A DNA stretch of 19,312 nt from Sulfotelmatobacter sp049792875 (GTDB lineage Bacteria; Acidobacteriota; Terriglobia; Terriglobales; Acidobacteriaceae). Of this stretch, positions 14,260-19,312 are shown in pieces (the stretch's first letter is position 1; every line of letters begins with the position of its first letter). The position numbers and the translations under genes were made by a program. The DNA is taken from NCBI GenBank assembly GCA_049792875.1, contig JBARBI010000373.1, positions 1 to 19,312 on the forward strand, written 5' to 3'. The notes under the pieces are model-generated. The model saw only the letters and a list, made by a program, of their open reading frames with translations, made no database searches and was not told where the DNA came from.

Positions 14260-17026
14260 CTCGGATGACCTTAGCCAGAATCGCCGCGCGCACCCGGTCC
14301 GGCGTGGCGGGAATCTTGTGCATACGCACGCCGATCGCCGCGTGAATCGCGTTGAGAATGGCAGGAGCCGTCGGAATCACCACCTGCTCGCCAATTCCCT
14401 TCGCGCCAAACGGTCCGATGGAGGACGCGTTTTCAATCAAAATCGACTCCACCGGAGGAATGTCCCCGGCCGATGGAATCAGGTAGTCATGCAGATTCTC
14501 CCCTTTGCCGGGGAAGAATTCTTCCATCAGCGCCATTCCCAGGCCCTGTGCCACTCCGCCTTCGATCTGTCCCTCGATCAGCGTGGGATTGATGGCGCGC
14601 CCCACATCGTGGGCTGCTGTTACTTTCAACACACGCACCGTACCGAGTTCGATATCGACTTCAATCTCCGCCATGTGCGCACCGAATCCGAAAACGGCGT
14701 ACGGACTTCCCTGGCCGTTCTCATCCAGCGGACTCGTCGGCGGATCAAACGTTGCTTCGCAAGTAATCACGTACCCGTGCTCATCGAGCCGCAGTTCTTC
14801 GAGAGAAACGACCTTGGTCTTTCCGCTTTCGTTAACCGTCACCTTACCATCGCCAAACTGAATCGTCGCACACTCACATGCCTCCGCTAGCTTCAGGATC
14901 TGGCGGCGCAACTTGCTTCCCGCCATCTGTGCCGCTTTGCCAGTCACGAAGGTCTGCCGCGAGGCCGAGGTCTTGCCGCAATCGGGGGAAATTGCCGTGT
15001 CGCCTGAAACCAAATCGAACTGCGTCACCGGGGCGACCAGGGCGTCGGCGCAGATCTGGGTCGCGATGGTGTTCGATCCCTGCCCGATGTCCACCGCTCC
15101 CTGATGCAATGCGATGCGCCCATCTCGTTTCAGCCCGATGCGCACCGTGGACGGATTCGGCAGTGATGTATTGCCGCACCCATACCACATGCCGGCTACC
15201 CCAACACCCCGCCGCATGGGCCCAAGCGCTCTGGCGTTGAATGCCGCTGCTTCGGCCCGCGCCGCCTGCCATCTTGGCCGCAGCACCTCGAAGCACGCCC
15301 GAATACCCACGCCTTCGCCCAGCACCTGTCCGGTCACGGTTGGGGTATCGTTGTCCAGCGCGTTCAGGATTCGAAACTCGAGCCGGTCGATTCCAACGCG
15401 GTCGGCGAGATCGTCATAAAGCTGCTCTTGGGCAATCGCCGCCTGGGGCACGCCGAACCCCCGAAACGCCCCGGCTGGAACGATGTTGGTGTGCACGGCG
15501 CGAGTCAGGGCGCGATAGTGCGGAACCCGGTACGGTCCCGAGGCATGCACTGGCACACGGCCCGCTACGGTTGGTCCCCACGAAGAGTACGCGCCCGTAT
15601 TGAAGTCCGCCACAAAGTCAAGCGCCGTCAGTTTGCCCTGTCGCGTGCTCCCGGCACGCAGTCGCATACGCGCCGGATGCCGTTTCGTGGTCGACACCAT
15701 CGACTCCGTCCGCGAATACACCATCCGCACCGGCCGCCCCAACTTCCACGCGGCGAGCGCAACAAACGGTTGCACCGATAGATCGAGCTTCGATCCAAAC
15801 CCTCCGCCAACCGCCGTCGGGATGATTCGCACCTTCTCCGGCGCAATTCCCAGAATCTTTGCGATGTCATCGCGATCCATGTACGGAGATTGCGTGCAGG
15901 CTTGAATCTCGATGCCATCGCCACCGCGCCGCGCAAAGCCCGCTTCCGGTTCGATGTAGGCGTGTTCGACAAATCCCGTCTCGTACTCGCCCTCGACTAT
16001 GACGTCCGCGGCGGCGAGAGCCTTTTCCACGTCTCCGCAAACCACACGCCCGCGTACCAGAACATTCTCTTCGCGGTGCCCATGAATCCGAGGGGCAGCC
16101 GGCGCCAGTGCCTCCTCAATCGTCTTCAGCGGCGGCAACGCTTCCCACTGCACCGGGAACTCGGCCAGATCGAGAGCTTCCAGCGCGTCCGCCGCGCCGA
16201 CTATGGCAGCAACCGCTTCCCCGCGAAAGCGTGCCTCCTTGTGAGCAAAGACTGGCTGGTCCGCATATCTGGGAATGACGCCATAGCAGTCGATGCCGGG
16301 CACGTCCTTCGCGGTTAGCACGAGCGTCACACCCGGATGCGCCGCGATAAACAGATCCAGGTCGCCGAACTGAAACCCTGCCCGGGGATGAGGGCACCGA
16401 ACGACGCGTACTCCGAGTGCTCCGGCGGGAGTTTCGTCCGCGCCGAAAATCTCAGTACCTTCGACTTTCTTTTTGCCATCGAGCCGCACCAGGCGAGCAC
16501 CCACCGCTGAACCCGCCACAGGGGACGCATCGTCCGCGACGCTCGTGGCGGCTTCGACAATCGCGCTGATAATCTTCCGATACCCGGTACAGCGGCAGAG
16601 CACACCGCCAATGGCATCCATCACTTCGCTTTCCCCGGGAGACGGATTCCTTTCCAGTAGCGCGGTCGCCGCGATGAGCATCCCTGGAGTACATGCGCCG
16701 CATTGCGCCGCGCCATGGGAAAGAAAAGATTGTTGCAAGCGGCCAGGCAGCGGAGAGCGTCCTGCCAGCCCTTCCACCGTTGTGATCTCGCATCCCGCAA
16801 CTTGTCCCGCTGCCACCAGGCATGAGCAGACGGGCTGCCCATCCAGCAGGACGGTACAGGCTCCGCAGTCGCCCGCATCGCAACCCACTTTCGTTCCCGT
16901 CAGCCGAAGATCGTCGCGAAGTACGCGGGAGAGTCGCCGCGCTCCCGAAGCCCTCACCTCTACCGCATGGCCGTTCACCGAAAACGAAATCAACTCCGCC
17001 GCCGACGGTGTTTCGGTGGTTGCCAT
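14246..17026 (-). CDS. Nicotinate dehydrogenase-type molybdenum hydroxylase, fused [2Fe-2S] and Mo subunits
   Basis: This 926-residue xanthine-dehydrogenase-family protein starts with a plant-type [2Fe-2S] domain (C49, C54, C57, C69; GCDAGDCGAC), followed by a helical [2Fe-2S] domain (C109, C112, C144, C146; QCGACTPGM, CRCTGYR). The molybdopterin-cytosine-dinucleotide region (about 178-920) includes GGGFGSK, GAFRGFGVPQA, DIGQGS and catalytic Glu in GAKGIGEQVV. It probably hydroxylates nicotinate at C6, passing electrons through Fe-S to the FAD subunit encoded 1 nt upstream. E. barkeri splits this enzyme into NdhS, NdhL and NdhM; here all three parts are one chain, as in D. gigas aldehyde oxidoreductase or E. 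coli XdhD. Substrate is inferred from the operon, so xanthine or another N-heterocycle is possible. GGGGAG precedes the ATG. Confidence 0.85.
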   Translation of the reverse strand: MATTETPSAAELISFSVNGHAVEVRASGARRLSRVLRDDLRLTGTKVGCDAGDCGACTVLLDGQPVCSCLVAAGQVAGCEITTVEGLAGRSPLPGRLQQSFLSHGAAQCGACTPGMLIAATALLERNPSPGESEVMDAIGGVLCRCTGYRKIISAIVEAATSVADDASPVAGSAVGARLVRLDGKKKVEGTEIFGADETPAGALGVRVVRCPHPRAGFQFGDLDLFIAAHPGVTLVLTAKDVPGIDCYGVIPRYADQPVFAHKEARFRGEAVAAIVGAADALEALDLAEFPVQWEALPPLKTIEEALAPAAPRIHGHREENVLVRGRVVCGDVEKALAAADVIVEGEYETGFVEHAYIEPEAGFARRGGDGIEIQACTQSPYMDRDDIAKILGIAPEKVRIIPTAVGGGFGSKLDLSVQPFVALAAWKLGRPVRMVYSRTESMVSTTKRHPARMRLRAGSTRQGKLTALDFVADFNTGAYSSWGPTVAGRVPVHASGPYRVPHYRALTRAVHTNIVPAGAFRGFGVPQAAIAQEQLYDDLADRVGIDRLEFRILNALDNDTPTVTGQVLGEGVGIRACFEVLRPRWQAARAEAAAFNARALGPMRRGVGVAGMWYGCGNTSLPNPSTVRIGLKRDGRIALHQGAVDIGQGSNTIATQICADALVAPVTQFDLVSGDTAISPDCGKTSASRQTFVTGKAAQMAGSKLRRQILKLAEACECATIQFGDGKVTVNESGKTKVVSLEELRLDEHGYVITCEATFDPPTSPLDENGQGSPYAVFGFGAHMAEIEVDIELGTVRVLKVTAAHDVGRAINPTLIEGQIEGGVAQGLGMALMEEFFPGKGENLHDYLIPSAGDIPPVESILIENASSIGPFGAKGIGEQVVIPTAPAILNAIHAAIGVRMHKIPATPDRVRAAILAKVIRGARG

Positions 17027-17027
17027 C

Positions 17028-17897
17028 TCAGCGGCTCCCCACGCACGCTTCCAGCGCTCGCCGCACCAGCGTTAACGAGACGTCGCGCCGGTAGTCGGCG
17101 GTGGCGCGCACATCATCAATCGGCAAAAGAGTCGAAAGATGTTCGGTCCTCACCACAGCGCCGATTCCCTTTTCCGCCGGCAAACCCACCAGATGCTTTT
17201 CCAAGTCTCCCAGCCGCTGCGCCTTCACCGAACAGGAGCCTATCGCGACGCGGACCTCGGCAACGTGGCCAGTTTCATCCGCGAGTAGAACCGCCGCCAC
17301 CATCGAGATGGAAATCACCAGATATTTCCGCGCGCCCAGTTTCAGAAACGCCGAAGCCGCATTTTCCATGCACCTCGGTACCAGCACCGCCGCCAGAATT
17401 TCACCCGGACGTCGCGAGGTCTTGCGATTGCCCACGAGAAACTGCGCTAGCGGCATGCGGCGCCTTCCCGCCGCAGACGCCAGCTCCACCTCGGCATCCA
17501 ATGCGAGCAGCGGCGGCACTCCATCCGCCGCCGGAGATGCGTTGCACAGGTTCCCCGCCACCGTTCCGCGATTTTGAATCTGCACCGAGCCGACTTCCCT
17601 CGCCGCCGCTTTGAGCGCATCAAAACAATGCGGCAGCGGCGCGCGAATAATCTCGCTCCACGTGGTCAGCCCGCCAATACGAACCTTCTCGCCCTCAGTG
17701 ACTATGCCGCGAATCTCACCCACTGCAGTAATGTCGACGACCCTCCCCTGCGGCAGGCGTTCGCCCAGCGCCGGATAAAAATCCGTCCCTCCAGCCAGAA
17801 TCTGCCCGCCTGGCGTAGCCAGCAGAGAGATTGCCTCGTCAAGTGTTTTCGGTTTGAGGTACAAAGAATTGGGCCCCCGAAAAAACGCGCCGCACAC
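17028..17897 (-). CDS. FAD-binding subunit of the molybdenum hydroxylase (NdhF/CoxM-like)
   Basis: This 289-residue first gene of the operon has the vanillyl-alcohol-oxidase/CoxM FAD fold: LAGGTDFYPAL (35-45) and NRGTVAGNLCNASPAAD (109-125) are the two FAD-pyrophosphate loops, and a CO-dehydrogenase flavoprotein C-terminal domain follows (about 180-285). It should take electrons from the [2Fe-2S] centres of the partner encoded 1 nt downstream and pass them to NAD(P) or another acceptor. The start is unsure: GTG 17897 gives MCGAFFRGPNSLYLKP, while TTG 17864 (at SLYLKP) is preceded by GGGGG and is closer to the family start. The divergent 240-bp spacer upstream carries a palindrome and half-site repeat that may be its operator. 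Confidence 0.85.
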   Translation of the reverse strand: MCGAFFRGPNSLYLKPKTLDEAISLLATPGGQILAGGTDFYPALGERLPQGRVVDITAVGEIRGIVTEGEKVRIGGLTTWSEIIRAPLPHCFDALKAAAREVGSVQIQNRGTVAGNLCNASPAADGVPPLLALDAEVELASAAGRRRMPLAQFLVGNRKTSRRPGEILAAVLVPRCMENAASAFLKLGARKYLVISISMVAAVLLADETGHVAEVRVAIGSCSVKAQRLGDLEKHLVGLPAEKGIGAVVRTEHLSTLLPIDDVRATADYRRDVSLTLVRRALEACVGSR

Positions 17898-17907
17898 CGC
17901 TTTCAGA

Positions 17908-17937
17908 GTTTGTATACGAAGCCTGTGGGTTTGTACA
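17908..17937 (-). promoter_or_regulatory. Candidate operator of the nicotinate operon
   Basis: TTTGTATACGAA (17909-17920) is a GTATAC-centred palindrome with one mismatched pair at the flanks. The half-site GTTTGTA (17908-17914) is repeated in the same direction at 17929-17935, exactly 21 bp (two helical turns) away. The pair lies 11 to about 40 bp before the GTG start of the FAD-subunit gene, where a bound repressor would block transcription or initiation. GTATAC-centred palindromes are bound by some GntR/FadR-type regulators, but no regulator gene is in the window. Confidence 0.4.
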
Positions 17938-18136
17938 GCCGCGTTTCAACCGGAAGAAAATCGGAAATCCACTCGACCTCGCGCTGCGCCTCCACCCGTT
18001 GAGCCAACCTTCCGACCCACCCCAAAAGGAAGCGCATGGGTCACCCGGTCGCCGCGTCGTCTCGGAGAATCTGCCGGTTCTGTGTTCTAATCTCCGCGTC
18101 GCAATTCTCGCAATGTATTCCTTCTGCGGAGAGCAC

Positions 18137-19312
18137 ATGCTACTCGCTTACTTAAGACGGCTCGCGCTCGAATTCGTTGCAGTAAGCCTTGTAGGTTGGG
18201 CGTTGGCGCAGCCAGCCCCCATCACACCTCCAGCCGACCTCGACGCCTACGTCACATCGTCGATGAAGACGTTCGACGTCCCCGGAATGGCCGTCGCCAT
18301 CGTAAAGGACGGCAAGATTGTTGTCGCCAAGGGCTACGGTGTCCGTAAATCAGGCGATCCTACTGCGGTCGACGAATTCACCTTGTTCGGCATTGGCTCG
18401 AACACCAAGGCATTCACCACCGCTGCCCTGGCCACTCTGGTGGATGAAGGCAAGCTCTCCTGGGACGATCCTGTTTACCAGCGACTCCCCGGCTTCGTCA
18501 TGTACGACCCTTACGTTTCGCACGAGATGACCATCCGTGACCTGCTGACCCACCGCAGCGGAATGGGACTGGGCGAAGGCGATCTGCTGTTCTGGCCGCA
18601 CTCGACCTATACGCGCGAAGAGATCATTTACAAACTACGCTTCATGAAGCCGGCTTCCAGTTTCCGTAGTCATTACGCCTACGACAATCTCCTCTACATG
18701 ACGGCCGGACAGATCATCCCTGCCGTGACCGGCGTCTCCTGGGACGACTACATTCGACAGCGCATCTTCAAACCGCTCGACATGACCCACTCGAACGTTA
18801 CCAACGCCACGATCAGACCCGGGGACAACGTCGCCTTTCCCCATTCGCGCATGGACGGCAAGCTGCAGGTCATCCACTTCGAAATTCTCGACAACGCCGG
18901 TCCGGCGGGCGCGATCAATTCCTGCGCCGCCGATATGGCTAAATGGATACAGTTGCAGCTCAACCGTGGCAAGTTCGCGGACCGCGACGGCCGCCTGTTC
19001 AGCGAGCAGCGATCCAAAGAGATGTGGTCGCCGCAAACGATTCTCCCCCTCAGTGATCCCCCGCCGTCCTTGGCTGGCCTGAAATCCAATTTCGCCGATT
19101 ACGCCTTAGGGTGGGGTCTGCGCGACTACCACGGCCGCAAACTTATCGGCCACACTGGAGGAGTCGCGGGGTTCGTGTCCCGCGTCATGCTCGTGCCTGA
19201 AGAGAATCTCGGCGTCGTCGTGCTGACCAATGCCGAAGAAGACGGTGCCTTCGATTCCATCTTGTTTCACATTCTCGATCACTATCTTCAATTGCCGCCC
19301 ACTGACTGGATC
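18137..19312 (+). CDS. Exported serine hydrolase, class C beta-lactamase-like (partial, runs off the end)
   Basis: 392 codons are open to the window edge. The N-terminus is a signal peptide (LLAYLRRLALEFVAVSLVGWALAQ, cleaved near AQPAP at 24-27). The PF00144 fold then shows the SxxK nucleophile motif S88-N-T-K91, the YxN motif Y182-D-N184 and HTG at 339-341 (GHTGG), so all three catalytic motifs are intact. Members include esterases, D-aminopeptidases, peptidoglycan carboxypeptidases and AmpC lactamases; many soil-bacterial copies like this one have a further C-terminal domain, which cannot be checked here. ATG 18137 is preferred because GGAG is 5 nt upstream. An in-frame ATG at 18113 lacks a ribosome binding site and would put MYSFCGEH before the signal peptide. 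It is divergent from the nicotinate operon, and no functional link is evident. Confidence 0.85.
   Translation, partial: MLLAYLRRLALEFVAVSLVGWALAQPAPITPPADLDAYVTSSMKTFDVPGMAVAIVKDGKIVVAKGYGVRKSGDPTAVDEFTLFGIGSNTKAFTTAALATLVDEGKLSWDDPVYQRLPGFVMYDPYVSHEMTIRDLLTHRSGMGLGEGDLLFWPHSTYTREEIIYKLRFMKPASSFRSHYAYDNLLYMTAGQIIPAVTGVSWDDYIRQRIFKPLDMTHSNVTNATIRPGDNVAFPHSRMDGKLQVIHFEILDNAGPAGAINSCAADMAKWIQLQLNRGKFADRDGRLFSEQRSKEMWSPQTILPLSDPPPSLAGLKSNFADYALGWGLRDYHGRKLIGHTGGVAGFVSRVMLVPEENLGVVVLTNAEEDGAFDSILFHILDHYLQLPPTDWI

Noticed and set aside
18113..18136. In-frame ATG upstream of the serine hydrolase start
   Set aside because: No ribosome binding site precedes it and it would add a polar stretch before the signal peptide.
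1..19312. CRISPR arrays, tRNA or rRNA genes, insertion sequences, toxin-antitoxin or phage genes
   Set aside because: I looked for regular spaced repeats, cloverleaf-like segments, terminal repeats with transposase frames and phage proteins, and saw none by eye.

Overview
The window reads as a dense, GC-rich soil-bacterium chromosome, most likely from the Acidobacteria. This is an inference from gene style: an NtrC-type regulator, a TIGR04053-like radical SAM/SPASM protein, and a small Asp/Arg/His-rich exported protein of a type I associate with that phylum. No rRNA, tRNA, CRISPR array or insertion sequence was found.

Left part (1-7689), housekeeping and regulatory genes. The 3' end of a sensor kinase gene is followed by its sigma-54-dependent response regulator. 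On the opposite strand, hemA (glutamyl-tRNA reductase) overlaps a membrane-anchored TPR protein gene. Divergent from hemA is a small exported cytochrome c. After a 388-bp spacer holding a perfect 13-bp hairpin and a CRP-like palindrome comes a radical SAM/SPASM protein. A SIS-domain (AgaS-like) sugar-phosphate enzyme converges on it, and a small exported protein follows.

Right part (7706-17897), the highlight: what appears to be a nicotinate (vitamin B3) catabolic island using the reductive route known from Eubacterium barkeri. On the minus strand, six genes from 17897 down to 10733 are joined by 1-nt gaps or short overlaps: an FAD subunit, a fused [2Fe-2S]/molybdopterin hydroxylase (together a nicotinate dehydrogenase), a 6-hydroxynicotinate reductase (Hnr), a UPF0280/ApbE-like protein and two tandem DUF1185 ('amino acid synthesis', PF06684) paralogues. 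Facing them on the plus strand are an enamidase and an exported metallo-beta-lactamase-fold protein. A nicotinamidase-like isochorismatase-family gene is divergent from the enamidase. Proposed flow: nicotinamide to nicotinate to 6-hydroxynicotinate to 1,4,5,6-tetrahydro-6-oxonicotinate to 2-formylglutarate plus ammonia. The later steps, a transporter and a dedicated regulator are not in the window.

The most interesting proposals are these. The UPF0280 protein, which carries ApbE-like motifs, could attach the covalent flavin known in E. barkeri Hnr. The two DUF1185 paralogues are unexplained members of the operon. A GTATAC-centred palindrome with a half-site repeated 21 bp away lies just upstream of the operon and is a candidate operator. 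The window ends inside an exported class C beta-lactamase-like serine hydrolase gene.
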